A DNA stretch of 64,000 nucleotides from Ancrocorticia populi (GCF_003123745.1 NZ_QETB01000004.1:248001-312000), one strand, 5' to 3'. Positions 1-10,517 are shown, counted from the first letter of the stretch. Notes: a model not told the origin generated them from the sequence alone. Numbers and translations: made by a program.

Positions 1-80
1 TTTTCTACATCAGTGTCAAATTCAGATGTAACCCTGTCCAGAATAAGGAACGCGCCTAGGGCTCCGCTACCTTTCCGTCA

Positions 81-2426
81 CTAATCGAAGATGTCGCGCA
101 GCACAGAATCCGACTCTCCGGCTAGCTCCTCCACATCGAATAGAATGGTGTCGCTGCCCGACCATCCGGCCGGTTCAGCCGGACTAATCGTCAGCAGCTC
201 CCCGCCGGTGGTCCCCACACGGACCATCTCAACGGCCTCGGCCTCCGCGGCAGCACTCACCACTCCAAGCAGGTGCTCGGGCACTTCCAGCAGCACGCGT
301 GCCTGAGATTCGGAGAACAACGCGGTGAAGGAATCGAGACCGTCGCGATCGCACAGTGGCCGCAGATCAATCGATCCACCGATCCCTCCGTTTACTGCCA
401 TGTCCACGAGGCCTTGTGCCAATCCTCCTGATGAGAGATCGTGCGCGGATTCGATCACACGCCCAAGCTCCCCCGTCTCCGCCTCATGCAGAGCTAAGAG
501 CACCCGCCCGAGCGCCATTTCCTCCTGCAGATCCACCTTCGGCGGAACCCCTCCCAGATGGCCGTGAACAACGCGCGCCCACGCGGAGCCATCAAGCTCC
601 TCATACGTCTTGCCCAGAAGAACCACGGCGGAATCCTCACGCTGGAACCCGGAGGGAGCGGCCTTGCGCACGTCTTCCATCACGCCCAGCACGCCCACAA
701 CGGGAGTCGGATTGATCGAGGAATCAGGCTGGCCCTTAACAGTCCCAGAGGAATTGTAGAGCGAAACGTTGCCGCCGGTGACGGGAACACCCATCTCCTT
801 GCATCCGTCGGCCAGCCCGGTCATGGCTTCAACTAACTGCCACATCGCATCGGGATCCTCAGGATTGCCGAAGTTCAGGCAGTCGGTCACGGCCAGCGGG
901 CGCGCACCCACGGTGCACACGTTCCGGTACGACTCCGCGAGCGCCTGCCGCGCTCCCTCATACGGATTGAGCTTGGTGTACCAGCCGTTCGCGTCCGTGG
1001 ATAGGGCGATGCCACGCCCAGTGGTTTCGTCTACGCGAACCACTCCGGCATCATCAGGCTGCGAAAGTGCCGTATTCCCGCGCACGAACCGATCGTACTG
1101 ATCGGTGATCCACCCCTTGCTGGTCTGGTTCGGATCCAGAACCACCTTGCGGATCAGCTCGGTCAGTTCCTCCACGGACTTGGCGCTTTCCAGCTCGCCC
1201 GTCCCGTTTTCTACCAGTTCGTCCTGCCAGTCTGGCCGGGCGAAGGGCCGATCATAAACCGGGCTGTCCACGGCAACAGTCGCGGGATCAACGTCTACGA
1301 TGCGCTGACCGTGATGATCAATCACGAGCCGGCCATCGCCAGTGACCTCGCCGATCACCGAGGTCTCCACATCCCACTTGCCCGTGATAGCCATGAACGC
1401 TTCCAGCTGAGCCGGAGTCACGATAGCCATCATCCGCTCTTGGGACTCTGACATAAGGATCTCACCGGCGGTAAGCGAGGGATCGCGCAGCAGCACGTTT
1501 TCCAGATCCACACGCATGCCCGTTCCACCGTTCGCGGCAAGCTCGCTCGTGGCACACGAAATGCCCGCCGCACCCAGATCCTGGATGGCCTCCACAACAC
1601 CAGCGTGGAACAGCTCCAAGCAGCATTCGATGAGCACCTTCTCCATGAAGGGGTCGCCCACCTGCACGGAGGGACGCTTGGTGGGCATGCCCTCTTCGAA
1701 GGTCTCGGAAGCAAGGATGGAGGCACCGCCGATTCCATCACCGCCGGTGCGCGCTCCGAACAACACCACGAGGTTGCCCACACCCTCGGCGTTAGCCAGA
1801 TGAATATCCTCGTGGCGCATCACGCCGATGCACAGTGCATTGACCAGCGGATTTCCCTGATAGGACGGGTCAAACTCCGCCTCACCACCAATATTCGGTA
1901 GGCCGAGGCAGTTGCCGTAGCCGCCCACGCCAGCCACCACGCCGTGCACGACGCGCGCAGTATCCGCATGATCCACCGCGCCAAACCGAAGCCCGTCCAT
2001 GACGGCTACCGGCCGTGCACCCATCGCGATGATGTCACGTACGATCCCGCCCACGCCCGTGGCCGCACCCTGATAGGGCTCCACAAAGCTGGGGTGGTTA
2101 TGCGATTCCACCTTGAACGTGACGGCCCAGCCGTCCCCGATGTCCACAACCCCGGCGTTCTGTCCCATGCCAACCAGCAGGTGCTCGCGCATCTGGTCGG
2201 TAGTTTTGGCCCCGAACTGCTCCTTCAGGTGCTTCTTCGAGGACTTGTATGAGCAGTGTTCGGACCACATAACGGAGTACATCGCCAGCTCCGCGTTGGT
2301 GGGGCGGCGGCCCAGAAGCTCGCAGATCCGCTCGTATTCTTCGGGCTTGAGACCCAGTTCCGCAAACGGCATCTCCTGATCTGGCGTTGCGGCAGCATCC
2401 GTGATCGTATCGTAGAACTGTTCCAT
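81..2426 (-). CDS. purL: Phosphoribosylformylglycinamidine synthase subunit PurL
   Basis: This is the small-type (781 aa) synthetase subunit of FGAM synthase. It converts FGAR, ATP and glutamine-derived ammonia to FGAM in de novo purine synthesis. Small PurL works in a complex with PurQ (glutaminase) and PurS, and both are encoded just upstream, which explains the lack of a fused amidotransferase domain. The conserved [10 protein letters not shown] segment with the family histidine lies near residue 57, and the glycine-rich ATP-binding segments of the AIRS-like fold follow. The ATG is preceded by GGGAG five bases upstream, starting directly after the purQ stop (gap of 11 nt), so the genes are cotranscribed. 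It is the last gene of the purDCSQL run; only about 80 bases of the downstream region are visible. Confidence 0.97.
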   Translation of the reverse strand: MEQFYDTITDAAATPDQEMPFAELGLKPEEYERICELLGRRPTNAELAMYSVMWSEHCSYKSSKKHLKEQFGAKTTDQMREHLLVGMGQNAGVVDIGDGWAVTFKVESHNHPSFVEPYQGAATGVGGIVRDIIAMGARPVAVMDGLRFGAVDHADTARVVHGVVAGVGGYGNCLGLPNIGGEAEFDPSYQGNPLVNALCIGVMRHEDIHLANAEGVGNLVVLFGARTGGDGIGGASILASETFEEGMPTKRPSVQVGDPFMEKVLIECCLELFHAGVVEAIQDLGAAGISCATSELAANGGTGMRVDLENVLLRDPSLTAGEILMSESQERMMAIVTPAQLEAFMAITGKWDVETSVIGEVTGDGRLVIDHHGQRIVDVDPATVAVDSPVYDRPFARPDWQDELVENGTGELESAKSVEELTELIRKVVLDPNQTSKGWITDQYDRFVRGNTALSQPDDAGVVRVDETTGRGIALSTDANGWYTKLNPYEGARQALAESYRNVCTVGARPLAVTDCLNFGNPEDPDAMWQLVEAMTGLADGCKEMGVPVTGGNVSLYNSSGTVKGQPDSSINPTPVVGVLGVMEDVRKAAPSGFQREDSAVVLLGKTYEELDGSAWARVVHGHLGGVPPKVDLQEEMALGRVLLALHEAETGELGRVIESAHDLSSGGLAQGLVDMAVNGGIGGSIDLRPLCDRDGLDSFTALFSESQARVLLEVPEHLLGVVSAAAEAEAVEMVRVGTTGGELLTISPAEPAGWSGSDTILFDVEELAGESDSVLRDIFD

Positions 2427-2437
2427 GAATACTCCCT

Positions 2438-3133
2438 TTACGCGGCTAGAGCGGATGTGAGCACGCTCATGAAAAACTTGAGACCGTCGGTGCCCGCGCG
2501 AGGACCGGATGCCGATCGGACGCCGAATCCGGCTTCTACAGCATGCTCCGGGTGCGGCATGAGGCCAACCACGTTGCCGCGCGCGTTCGTGATTCCGGCA
2601 ATGTTGTTCATCGAGCCGTTGGGGTTCAGTCCCGCGTAGCGGAAAACCACGTGCCCTTCGCCCTCCAGCTCCGCCACCGCTTCTTCACTGGCCTGAAAGT
2701 TGCCCTCCCCGTTTTTCAGGGGGATCGTGATGGTTTCGTTTTCGCTAAAGTTCCGCGTCCACGAGGTGGAGTTATTAACGACTGCGAGCTCCTGATCCCG
2801 GCAAATAAACCTCTGCTGCGAATTGCGAATCAGCGCGCCGGGCAGTAGATGAGACTCGCAAAGTACTTGGAAGCCGTTGCAGATGCCCAGCACGGGAAGC
2901 CCCTGATTCGCCGCGTTCACCACGGAATTCATCACGGGGGCCAGTGCGGCGATCGCGCCACAGCGTAGGTAATCGCCGTAGGAGAATCCGCCGGGCAGCA
3001 CTACGGCATCCACGCCGCGAAGCTCATCCGAGGCGTGCCAAAGGGAGACGGGTTCGCCGCCCGCTAGGCGGATAGCGCGTGCGGCATCGTCATCGTCTAG
3101 CGTTCCCGGGAAGGTCACAACTCCGATCTTCAC
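2438..3133 (-). CDS. purQ: Phosphoribosylformylglycinamidine synthase subunit PurQ
   Basis: A 231-aa class I glutamine amidotransferase that releases ammonia from glutamine for PurL. The nucleophile sits in [11 protein letters not shown] (Cys near residue 85), and the catalytic His and Glu are in PHPEHAVE near the C-terminus. Full length for the family. Its ATG overlaps the purS stop codon in an ATGA junction, so translation is probably coupled to purS. Confidence 0.97.
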   Translation of the reverse strand: MKIGVVTFPGTLDDDDAARAIRLAGGEPVSLWHASDELRGVDAVVLPGGFSYGDYLRCGAIAALAPVMNSVVNAANQGLPVLGICNGFQVLCESHLLPGALIRNSQQRFICRDQELAVVNNSTSWTRNFSENETITIPLKNGEGNFQASEEAVAELEGEGHVVFRYAGLNPNGSMNNIAGITNARGNVVGLMPHPEHAVEAGFGVRSASGPRAGTDGLKFFMSVLTSALAA

Positions 3134-3387
3134 CGGCCAGCCTCCGCATCGTAGACAGCCACAACGTCCTCAATGATCGGGTTCGAGAGGACCGATTCAG
3201 CGGCTTTCGCAGCGTCTTCGAGCGCCTGCTCGCTCACGGGCCCGTCCACGGTCAGCTCGAATCGCTTCCCCTGACGAACGTCAGTGAACGTCTCGATTCC
3301 CTGACGCGGCAAGGCGCCGCGCACGGCCTTCCCCTGCGGATCAAGAATCTCTGGCTTTGGCATGACTTCTACAATGATGCGCCCCAC
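3130..3387 (-). CDS. purS: Phosphoribosylformylglycinamidine synthase subunit PurS
   Basis: An 85-aa structural subunit that bridges PurL and PurQ in the bacterial FGAM synthase complex. Family members begin like (M/V)[20 protein letters not shown], and here that sequence starts at a GTG whose first base is 3387, preceded by AGGAG with a 7-base spacer. An in-frame ATG at 3402 would add MRSSR, but that ATG overlaps the AGGAG, so I prefer the GTG. It lies 139 bases downstream of purC and overlaps purQ by four bases. Confidence 0.93.
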   Translation of the reverse strand: MGRIIVEVMPKPEILDPQGKAVRGALPRQGIETFTDVRQGKRFELTVDGPVSEQALEDAAKAAESVLSNPIIEDVVAVYDAEAGR

Positions 3388-3526
3388 TCGGGAACTCCTC
3401 ATCTCGCTATTTGGGCGAAGATCGCCGCTAACATGTCCATTTTATGAAACATATGTGGTCTGAGACCACTCTGCTCGCCTTTTTCGAGTGCGAGGATGGC
3501 CACTGTTCGTCGTCGTCGTTAAAAAA
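3388..3526. other. purC-purS intergenic gap with a dispersed CGTCGTCGTC/A-run motif
   Basis: 139 bases split the otherwise tight purine run. The plus strand carries TTCGTCGTCGTCG followed by TT and six A (3506-3526), ending one base before the purC stop codon. I see no hairpin, so this is not a classical intrinsic terminator. The same motif recurs at other places in the window (see findings). A second promoter for purSQL could lie here, but none is clear. Confidence 0.6.
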
Positions 3527-4447
3527 CTATTGCCAATGGCGCCCGGTCAAGGTCTCGTACGCTTCGATGTAGCGATCCCGAGTCTTGGCAACAACTTCCT
3601 CGGGCAGCTCAGGGGGCTGTTCACCTGAATTGCGGTCCCAACCAGAGGCCGGGGATGTGAGCCAATCGCGCACGAACTGCTTATCAAGCGAAGGCTGGAC
3701 GCGGCCGGGTTCGTACTTTTCCATGGACCAGAAACGGGAGGAATCGGGGGTGAGTACCTCGTCCGCCAGAATAATATCCGGTTCGCCGGAATCGGTGGAG
3801 CGCCCGAACTCGAACTTCGTATCCGCGATGATGATGCCGCGTTCGGCGGCGATTTCGTGGGCGCGCGTGTAGAGCTGGATGGTCTGGAGGCGAAGCTTGC
3901 GGGCGTCCGATTCGCCGATCCGCTTGCTCATCTCCTCAAAGGTGATGTTCTCATCGTGTTCACCCAGCTGCGCCTTGGCCGCGGGCGTAAAGATCGGGGA
4001 ATTGAGGCGGGAGGCCTCCGTGAGGCCGTCAGGCAGGGGAATACCGCAGACTTCGCCGGTGTCCTTGTATTCGGAAAGGCCCGAGCCGGAGAGGTAGCCG
4101 CGCGCCACACACTCTACCGGGAACATATTGAGAGTTTTAGTGATCATCCCGCGGCCAGCAACCTCTTCCGGGACGTCCGTGGAGATCAGATGGTTATAGG
4201 CAAGCTCCGAAAGCTGCTCGAACCACCACACGGAGAGCTGCGTGAGGATCTTGCCCTTGTCCGGAATCTGAGTAGGTAGCACGTAATCGTAGGCACTGAT
4301 TCGATCGGAGGCCACCATAAGATAGGTGTCCGCACCTCGGTGGCTCGAGGCGTTGGCCGGAACGTAGACGTCACGCACCTTCCCTGAATACACGTGCGTC
4401 CACGAAGCGATCTGCCTAGTGCCTGTGTGCTCACTCATCGCTGTCAC
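3527..4447 (-). CDS. purC: Phosphoribosylaminoimidazole-succinocarboxamide (SAICAR) synthase
   Basis: A 306-aa enzyme joining CAIR and aspartate with ATP to give SAICAR. The N-terminal YSGKVRDVY loop and the IPDKGKILTQLSVWWF segment are family hallmarks, and GRSTDSGEPDIILADEVLTPDSS is typical of the substrate site (quoted here only by its position, about residues 215-237). The protein is of the longer bacterial type. An in-frame ATG three codons in (MSEHTG) is an equally good start. It follows purD after 14 bases. Confidence 0.96.
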   Translation of the reverse strand: MTAMSEHTGTRQIASWTHVYSGKVRDVYVPANASSHRGADTYLMVASDRISAYDYVLPTQIPDKGKILTQLSVWWFEQLSELAYNHLISTDVPEEVAGRGMITKTLNMFPVECVARGYLSGSGLSEYKDTGEVCGIPLPDGLTEASRLNSPIFTPAAKAQLGEHDENITFEEMSKRIGESDARKLRLQTIQLYTRAHEIAAERGIIIADTKFEFGRSTDSGEPDIILADEVLTPDSSRFWSMEKYEPGRVQPSLDKQFVRDWLTSPASGWDRNSGEQPPELPEEVVAKTRDRYIEAYETLTGRHWQ

Positions 4448-4461
4448 TTTCCCTTTCGGCG

Positions 4462-5736
4462 TTATGCGCCAATATCTGTTCGGTAGTGAGATCCTTCGAG
4501 GCCGATCTTTCCCATCGCCTCGTAAGCTTTAGTACGTGCCTCTTCTGGCTGATCCGCGTGCGCCACAACTGCTAAAACTCGCCCGCCGGCGGAAACGATA
4601 CTGTCCCCATTGGCACCGCGCGCCCTCGTGCCGGCGTGGATGATGTCTATGCCGGGCAGTGCCGAGGCCGTGTCAAGGCCTGTGATGACATCCCCTGTGC
4701 GAATCTTGCCGGGGTACCCGTTAGCGGCCAGCACTACTGCAACGGCGGCGCCATCACTCCACCTCAGGGGCGATCCGGTGAGGCGGCCTTTCGCAGCACT
4801 GAGAAGAAGTCCGCCAAGAGGAGTCTTCAGGAGGGGCAGCACCACCTGCGTCTCGGGATCGCCGAATCGCACGTTGAATTCCACCACACGTAGGCCACGC
4901 GAAGTCAGCGCAAGGCCGCAGTAGAGCAGCCCAATGAAAGGAGTTCCGCGATGGGCCAACTCATCAACAACCGGCTGGGCAACTCTGGCAACAACGTCTT
5001 CCACCAGCCCGTCTGGCGCCCAAGGCAGCGGGGCGTAGGCGCCCATCCCTCCGGTATTGGGCCCCTGATGGCCATCGAATGCACGTTTAAAATCCTGAGC
5101 AGGGGCAAGTGGAACCACGTTTCGGCCGTCGCATACACAAAACAGTGAGATCTCGGGGCCGTCAAGGTATTCCTCGATCACCACGGCAGGTTGCCCCTTA
5201 GTGGAGCGATCGCCTTCCTCTTTGGCAAGGCAGGCCGCTGCGTGCGACACAGCCTCTTCGCGATCAGAGGTGACCACCACTCCCTTACCAGCGGCGAGGC
5301 CATCATCCTTGACTACATAGGGCGGGCCGAAAGTATCAAGTGCATCAGCCACGTGCTCCATCATGGTGCATACACGTGCCATAGCCGTGGGGACTTCAGC
5401 TACCGCCATAATCTCCTTGGCAAAAGCCTTCGATCCTTCAAGGCGGGCAGCTTCTTCACCAGGGCCAAACACCGGAATACCCGCGGCCCGCACCGCATCG
5501 GCCACGCCCGCAACCAGCGGAGCCTCAGGGCCGATCACCACAAGGTCTACGCCGCGCTCCTGAGCCAGTTCGGCGATCGCCTCTCCGTCCAGAATATCCA
5601 CGGGCAGGTTCTCACCCAGCTGGGACGTTCCCGGGTTTCCCGGTGCAATAAGAAGTTCAGTGAGGTTTGGATCGCGGTTCAGGGCAACTGCCAACGCGTG
5701 CTCACGGCCGCCGGAACCAATCAAAAGGATCTTCAC
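4462..5736 (-). CDS. purD: Phosphoribosylamine-glycine ligase (GAR synthetase)
   Basis: A 424-aa ATP-grasp enzyme that joins phosphoribosylamine and glycine in the second step of purine synthesis. The N-terminal GSGGREHAL motif lies at residues 7-15, IGPEAPLVAGVAD follows near residue 68, and the ATP-grasp core holds KDDGLAAGKGVVV. It is the first gene of the visible purDCSQL run, so the operon promoter should lie in the 5737-6136 region. I could not identify a PurR-like or riboswitch sequence there. Confidence 0.97.
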   Translation of the reverse strand: MKILLIGSGGREHALAVALNRDPNLTELLIAPGNPGTSQLGENLPVDILDGEAIAELAQERGVDLVVIGPEAPLVAGVADAVRAAGIPVFGPGEEAARLEGSKAFAKEIMAVAEVPTAMARVCTMMEHVADALDTFGPPYVVKDDGLAAGKGVVVTSDREEAVSHAAACLAKEEGDRSTKGQPAVVIEEYLDGPEISLFCVCDGRNVVPLAPAQDFKRAFDGHQGPNTGGMGAYAPLPWAPDGLVEDVVARVAQPVVDELAHRGTPFIGLLYCGLALTSRGLRVVEFNVRFGDPETQVVLPLLKTPLGGLLLSAAKGRLTGSPLRWSDGAAVAVVLAANGYPGKIRTGDVITGLDTASALPGIDIIHAGTRARGANGDSIVSAGGRVLAVVAHADQPEEARTKAYEAMGKIGLEGSHYRTDIGA

Positions 5737-6136
5737 ACCCCAAGCCTATGCGAGGCCGCATTGTTCCATCATCTGTTTCAAGATTTGGATGCGAGTTGAG
5801 GCGATTTGTCTTTGCATCCGAGAAGGGAGAAAGAGACAGAAAGATGGCGGACCAACATGGAGTAGAACCTTAAGTGATAGTTATGCTATGAGGAACGCAC
5901 ATTCCTTATGGGGATAGTAACCGGAAGATATGCGGATATTCAAGAGTGAGCAGTGCGCACGCAACACTGGCAGTTAGGGTGAAACTCTCGTGCCGTCGAT
6001 TGCGACACTTCGAAGGTGGAGAGGGTGGAACGAGGGTGTGTAGAAGACTGCACAAGGTAATGTATTAAGCGAAATAACATGCTAGGATGGTTGGACTAGA
6101 TCGGTTATCTGTCACAAGCGGAAGGCGATTACTCTC
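5737..6136. other. Intergenic region upstream of purD
   Basis: About 400 bases between the divergent purD and the genes at 6137/6281. I find no convincing open reading frame, tRNA, purine riboswitch or terminator. It should contain the purD promoter on the minus strand. Confidence 0.5.
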
Positions 6137-6265
6137 ATGCGAACCACCATGAAGCGCATCTACCATTTCCTCGCGGCGCACCGCCGCTCAAATCCCCGTT
6201 CCCAATGGGAGCCGCGGATCATGCCCGTGTTCATGCACAGGCCCTCGCCCACACTCATTCGCTAG
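6137..6265 (+). CDS. Possible 42-aa basic small protein
   Basis: An ATG-to-TAG frame of 43 codons ends 15 bases before the next gene. The product is strongly basic, with several Arg and His residues (for example FLAAHRRSNPRSQWEPR), and has no membrane segment. A GGAAGG lies 11 bases upstream of the ATG, rather far for a ribosome binding site. I do not recognise it. It could be a real small protein, a leader peptide or chance. Confidence 0.3.
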   Translation: MRTTMKRIYHFLAAHRRSNPRSQWEPRIMPVFMHRPSPTLIR

Positions 6266-6268
6266 CTA

Positions 6269-6274
6269 TATAGT
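6269..6274 (+). promoter_or_regulatory. Putative -10 hexamer of a leaderless transcript
   Basis: TATAGT is followed by six bases and then the ATG at 6281, with no Shine-Dalgarno sequence. This spacing would place the transcription start on the ATG itself, the leaderless pattern common in actinobacteria. Confidence 0.5.
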
Positions 6275-6280
6275 TGCGCC

Positions 6281-7114
6281 ATGGTACTTCATGGCGCAAC
6301 TGGTCCCCTCGAACCACCCCAAGCCCAACTCTCCGATGTCACTTCGGTGCTGAAGAACATCGCTGAAGATCCCGGACGTGTGTTGGTCAAAGCCGAACTC
6401 TCTTACCCTGCCGTATGCATAGACGGGCGGCCATACCGCACCGAACCGGGACTTCTCCCCCAGTCCGCCGGCGGAACTCTGACCACATGGGCCGTAGACC
6501 TGCTGCTAACCAAGCAATTCCAGACTAGGAGCCTGATCGAGTGGCTCACGCACGCCTGCGAAGCGCTAGACCAATCTAATCTTCCCGTGTCCGGGCATCG
6601 CGCTGATAGCCACGGCGAAGGCGCTTCCGGATGCGGGGCCGCCGATAGCCTTGGGCCCGTGCTGGAGATGCTCGCCCGTAATCCGTCGGGCGTCAGGGGA
6701 CTGCTCGAATATTGGGGTATCGATGCCGGCCTCGTTCCCGGCTCTGTCTTTGCCGAAGCCAGACGCCTCTCCACAGAGCTTCCCGCGGGTGCCGAACTCA
6801 TCAACATTTTCGATATTCATGGGGACATCCCCACCGTAACGGGAGCCCACTGCGAGGTTGCCATCATCGCGAACACGCGCCAGGAACACGTAGTTGGGAG
6901 GGCAGCGCTCTCACGCGAGCTCGCCACGGTGCCGGGCGCCCAAGCCTTCTGCGTGGACCTATGGGCACTGCCCGCTATCGGGCACTTCCTTGCCCGAAAA
7001 GGCGCCGGGATTCTGACGTATGACAATGAGCAGATCACGGCTGTAGCTGCGGCCTTCAACGCGGCGGCCCTGCTGGTCCTATGTGGTCCCAGCGCCCCAG
7101 TTGTGGTGTTGTAA
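6281..7114 (+). CDS. Uncharacterised 277-aa protein
   Basis: I do not recognise this protein. It is soluble-looking, with no signal peptide or clear membrane segment. The first half holds PGRVLVKAELSYPAVCIDG, and the C-terminal half is rich in Ala, Gly and Val, with alternating hydrophobic stretches that suggest an alpha/beta fold (CEVAIIANTR, LLVLCGPSAPVVVL). No catalytic motif stands out. It appears to be translated from a leaderless message and ends before a strong terminator, so it is probably monocistronic. Codon use looks like that of its neighbours. Confidence 0.75.
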   Translation: MVLHGATGPLEPPQAQLSDVTSVLKNIAEDPGRVLVKAELSYPAVCIDGRPYRTEPGLLPQSAGGTLTTWAVDLLLTKQFQTRSLIEWLTHACEALDQSNLPVSGHRADSHGEGASGCGAADSLGPVLEMLARNPSGVRGLLEYWGIDAGLVPGSVFAEARRLSTELPAGAELINIFDIHGDIPTVTGAHCEVAIIANTRQEHVVGRAALSRELATVPGAQAFCVDLWALPAIGHFLARKGAGILTYDNEQITAVAAAFNAAALLVLCGPSAPVVVL

Positions 7115-7221
7115 AGAACGCCAGCGTTCCAAATCTTGCGTCAATTCTTCGGATTACAGAACCCGAAAAGACCGAGATTGCGTCAAGACTCGGGTTAACG
7201 AGCCTGAAGAAGGACTACGAA

Positions 7222-7263
7222 AACTAGACGTGGGGCCCGGAAAACCGGACCCCACGTCTAGTT
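7222..7263. terminator. Bidirectional hairpin between the 277-aa gene and pckG
   Basis: AACTAGACGTGGGG at 7222-7235 pairs perfectly with CCCCACGTCTAGTT at 7250-7263, a 14-bp stem. The loop contains a further CCGG/CCGG pairing. It lies between convergent genes and has no long U-run, as is common for actinobacterial terminators. Confidence 0.85.
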
Positions 7264-7291
7264 GCTAAGAATTACTCAGCTGTTGCGCAAA

Positions 7292-9154
7292 CTACTTTGC
7301 CGCAGCGATGCGCTCACGGAACTTCTCGAGCTGCGCCGTGACCTCAGCTGGGAGCTTATCGCCGAACTGGGAGAAGTACTCCTCCGTGTCGTCCATCTCA
7401 GCTGCCCATGCATCGGGATCAACTTCGAAGAGCTGGTCCCAAGTAGCCTTGTCCACATCAATGCCGTCCAAGTTGAAGTCCTCGAACTTCGGGTAGCGGC
7501 CGGTGATGCCGTCCGTTGCCTCGACCTCACCAGCGGTGCGGCGGACTATCCAGTCCAGTACGCGGGAGTTGTCGCCGAATCCTGGCCAGATGATGTGGCC
7601 GTCATCGTCCTTACGGAACCAGTTGACCTGGTATACCTTCGGGAACTTGTCCCCAAGCTTGTCCTGCATCTCCAGCCAGTGGCCCCAGTAGTCGGCCATG
7701 TTGTAGCCGCAGAACGGGAGCATTGCGAATGGATCGTGACGCAGGGCGCCAGCCTTGACGTCCGTTGCTGCCGAGGTGGCCTCGGAAGCAACCGAAGCTC
7801 CAATGAACACGCCGTGTGCCGGCTCGTACTGCTCGGCAACCAGCGGAACGTTCGTTGCACGGCGTCCGCCGAACAGGATGGCGTCGATCGGAACACCCTG
7901 AGGAGCTTCCCAATCCTCGCAGATGATTGGGCACTGCGAAGCCGGAACCGTGAAGCGGGAGTTGCCGTGTGCTGCAACCTTGCCCTCTGCTGCATCAGCA
8001 GGGGTGAAGTCATTGCCGTGCCAGTCGATGAGATGATCGGGCATCGGGTCGTCGATCCCCTCCCACCAGACATCGCCATCGTCGGTCAGAGCAACGTTGG
8101 TGAAGATGGAGTTGGCGCGAGCCGTCTCCATGGCCATCGGGTTGGTCTTGTAGGACGTACCCGGTGCCACGCCGAAGAAGCCAGCCTCGGGATTGATGGC
8201 GTAGAGGCGGCCATCGGGGCCTGGGCGCATCCAAGCGATATCGTCGCCAACGGTGGATACCTTGTAGCCGGGGATGGTGGGCTGAAGCATGGCCAGGTTG
8301 GTCTTGCCACAAGCCGAGGGGAATGCCGCGGTTACGTGGTACTGCTTGCCAGTCTTCTCATCGGTTAGGCGGAGGATGAGCATGTGCTCGGCCATCCAGC
8401 CATCGCGGCGAGCCATCGTGGAGGCGATACGCAGCGCGAAGCACTTCTTGCCAAGGAGGGCGTTGCCGCCGTAGCCGGAACCGTAGGAGAAGATCTCGTT
8501 GGTCTCGGGGAAGTGCGTGATGTACTTTTCATCGTTGCAGGGCCACAAAACATCTGGACGCTCGTTGCCTTCTGCATCGCGCAACGGGTAGCCAACGGAG
8601 TGCAGGGCGGGAACCCACTCGGCACCATTGGCGATCTCGTTGAGCGCAGCCTTGCCCATGCGGGTCATGATCTTCATGTTGAGCACAACGTAGGCGGAGT
8701 CAGAGAGCTCGATGCCCACCTGAGAGATCGGGCCGCCAACGGGACCCATGGAGAATGGAACAACGTACATCGTGCGGCCGCGCATGGAGCCGTCGAATAC
8801 GCCCTTGAGGGTTGCCTTCATCTCCACCGGATCTGCCCAGTGGTTCGTGGGGCCAGCGTCCTCTTCCTTCTCGGAGCAGATGAACGTACGGGACTCAACG
8901 CGAGCCACGTCGGACGGAAGTGAGCGAGCAAGGAAACTGTTCGGGCGCTTCTCAGGGTTCAGACGAGTGAAGGTGCCTGCTTCTACCATTTCATCGGAGA
9001 GGCGGGTCCATTCTTCTTCCGAGCCATCGGCCCAGTAGATCGAATCCGGCTTCGTGAGGTTAGCCTTCTCGGTAACCCACTCAATGAGCTTCTCGGGAGC
9101 TTCTGCCGGAGCACCGGCGCGAACTTCCTCGACGGAATATGTCTTGTCGGTCAT
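7292..9154 (-). CDS. pckG: Phosphoenolpyruvate carboxykinase (GTP)
   Basis: A 620-aa enzyme that interconverts oxaloacetate plus GTP with PEP, CO2 and GDP, the key anaplerotic and gluconeogenic step. It is of the GTP class: the P-loop segment [13 protein letters not shown] lies near residue 281 and the [10 protein letters not shown] segment follows. Length matches the family. It is monocistronic, facing a hairpin at its 3' end and a 346-base region at its 5' end. A GGAAGGAAA purine stretch precedes the ATG. Confidence 0.97.
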   Translation of the reverse strand: MTDKTYSVEEVRAGAPAEAPEKLIEWVTEKANLTKPDSIYWADGSEEEWTRLSDEMVEAGTFTRLNPEKRPNSFLARSLPSDVARVESRTFICSEKEEDAGPTNHWADPVEMKATLKGVFDGSMRGRTMYVVPFSMGPVGGPISQVGIELSDSAYVVLNMKIMTRMGKAALNEIANGAEWVPALHSVGYPLRDAEGNERPDVLWPCNDEKYITHFPETNEIFSYGSGYGGNALLGKKCFALRIASTMARRDGWMAEHMLILRLTDEKTGKQYHVTAAFPSACGKTNLAMLQPTIPGYKVSTVGDDIAWMRPGPDGRLYAINPEAGFFGVAPGTSYKTNPMAMETARANSIFTNVALTDDGDVWWEGIDDPMPDHLIDWHGNDFTPADAAEGKVAAHGNSRFTVPASQCPIICEDWEAPQGVPIDAILFGGRRATNVPLVAEQYEPAHGVFIGASVASEATSAATDVKAGALRHDPFAMLPFCGYNMADYWGHWLEMQDKLGDKFPKVYQVNWFRKDDDGHIIWPGFGDNSRVLDWIVRRTAGEVEATDGITGRYPKFEDFNLDGIDVDKATWDQLFEVDPDAWAAEMDDTEEYFSQFGDKLPAEVTAQLEKFRERIAAAK

Positions 9155-9500
9155 CGCGTTTCCTTCCTTAGAGAGTGCGATGTGCAGTGCCGTGGTACTT
9201 CAAGCACCTCGGCGTGAACACGTTCAATTGTTCCCGACGAAAAGCTCGAAGATCACAGTATTTCGTCCTACTTCGGACTTTATAGATACGCGGCCACATC
9301 TACGAAACCACCGGAAACCCCGATATTACGCCATTTGCACGAATCTCACAGGGCTTTTCATAGATCTGCACATCTGACCAGTTCTTTACTGTGAGCGAAA
9401 TAGGGGTTTCTGTACTTCGGGTACTCTCAATTTTTCTCTCACGCTTCTCACAAAGTGTGGCAATAGTGACAGGACTTACGTCCGTCAGTACTGTATAGAC
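9155..9500. other. Divergent intergenic region pckG / LppM-like gene
   Basis: 346 bases, lower in GC than the neighbours, holding the promoters of two divergent genes. I see TACTGT six bases before the ATG at 9501, which would suit a leaderless start. I find no open reading frame or RNA gene here. Confidence 0.5.
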
Positions 9501-10517
9501 ATGATCTCGAAACGAAGGAAGCTCATTCTGGCCGTTGTGCCCGCAGCGATGCTGCTCGGCGCGTGCCAGGTTGACACAACGATGAACGTGACAGAAGACG
9601 AGACGCTCACCGCAGTCATGAACATAACCGACGACGAGGGATTGGCAGCGGGAATGACCTGCTCTGATGTGGAGGACAACCTCGGCGGGGAATTCCCCTA
9701 CGCGGACGAATTCTCCGTGGAAGACGTAGGATCGGACCCACTTACCTGCCGTTTCACCGCAACGTTTGACCAGACCATGTACGACATGGCCGTTTCCAAG
9801 TCCGGCGATTCCTACACGGTCGATATCCCCGAAGACTTCTGGTCATCATTCAACGAATCGGCCCAGATCGAGCAATTCGGCACGATCGATTCCACCTTCA
9901 CCATTGAATTCCCCGGAGAGGTCACTGACGCCAGCAACGGCGGGCAGATTAATGGCAATTCTGTGACGTGGAATGACTATGACACTCTGAGCCAGGGTGT
10001 CTCTGCAACCGGAGGCGCTGGCGGAGGTGGCGGTGATACAACCACGACCGAACCAGCTCCCGCACCAACGAGCGACGCACCCACTGACATTACGGCACCC
10101 ACGGAAGACGCCGCCCCCGCAGACGCAGACGAAGATTCAGGAATCCCCGTATGGGTCTGGATCCTGATCGGCGTAGGCGTTGTTGGAGTGATCGTGGCCG
10201 TAGTTATCGCTATGCGTTCGCGGGACAAGGGCGGAGCTGGCGAAGGTGATCCCCGCGTACCCGGCGGATACGTACCAGACGGTCGCACACCTTACGGTGC
10301 TCCAGCCAGCCCAGCGCAGGGTGGCGTACCTTATGCCCAACCCACGCAGTTCCAGCAGCCGGGGCAGCCGCCCCAGCAGTTCGGTCACCCCGAAGCCGGT
10401 GGACAGGAGCCGCTGCAATACGGTCAGTCCCCGCAGCAGGGCCAGCCGCCACAGCAGGGTGAAACCGATCAACAGGGCGATTCTGGCCAGTACCCGAATC
10501 CCCCACAATCCAATTAA
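9501..10517 (+). CDS. LppM-like lipoprotein with transmembrane segment and Gln/Pro-rich tail
   Basis: A 338-aa membrane-anchored protein. The N-terminal signal peptide ends in a lipobox (MLLGACQ, Cys 22). The region to about residue 175 resembles the LppM (DUF3153-like) extracytoplasmic domain, with the VTEDETLTAVMNITDDEG pattern near the start. A Thr/Pro/Ala-rich linker leads to a transmembrane helix at about residues 213-237, followed by a tail rich in Gly, Pro and Gln that would be cytoplasmic. Having both lipidation and a C-terminal helix would anchor the domain at both ends. Function is unknown; LppM of mycobacteria is linked to the cell envelope and phagosome interaction. A paralogue follows directly. 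Confidence 0.85.
   Translation: MISKRRKLILAVVPAAMLLGACQVDTTMNVTEDETLTAVMNITDDEGLAAGMTCSDVEDNLGGEFPYADEFSVEDVGSDPLTCRFTATFDQTMYDMAVSKSGDSYTVDIPEDFWSSFNESAQIEQFGTIDSTFTIEFPGEVTDASNGGQINGNSVTWNDYDTLSQGVSATGGAGGGGGDTTTTEPAPAPTSDAPTDITAPTEDAAPADADEDSGIPVWVWILIGVGVVGVIVAVVIAMRSRDKGGAGEGDPRVPGGYVPDGRTPYGAPASPAQGGVPYAQPTQFQQPGQPPQQFGHPEAGGQEPLQYGQSPQQGQPPQQGETDQQGDSGQYPNPPQSN

Noticed and set aside
3506-3526. CGTCGTCGTC plus A-run as an intrinsic terminator
   Set aside because: No stem can form and the A-run faces both ways relative to genes at different copies; many copies lie inside genes.
7262-8368. Long open frame antisense to pckG
   Set aside because: It mirrors the codon structure of a clear, conserved gene on the other strand and has no recognisable domain or ribosome binding site.
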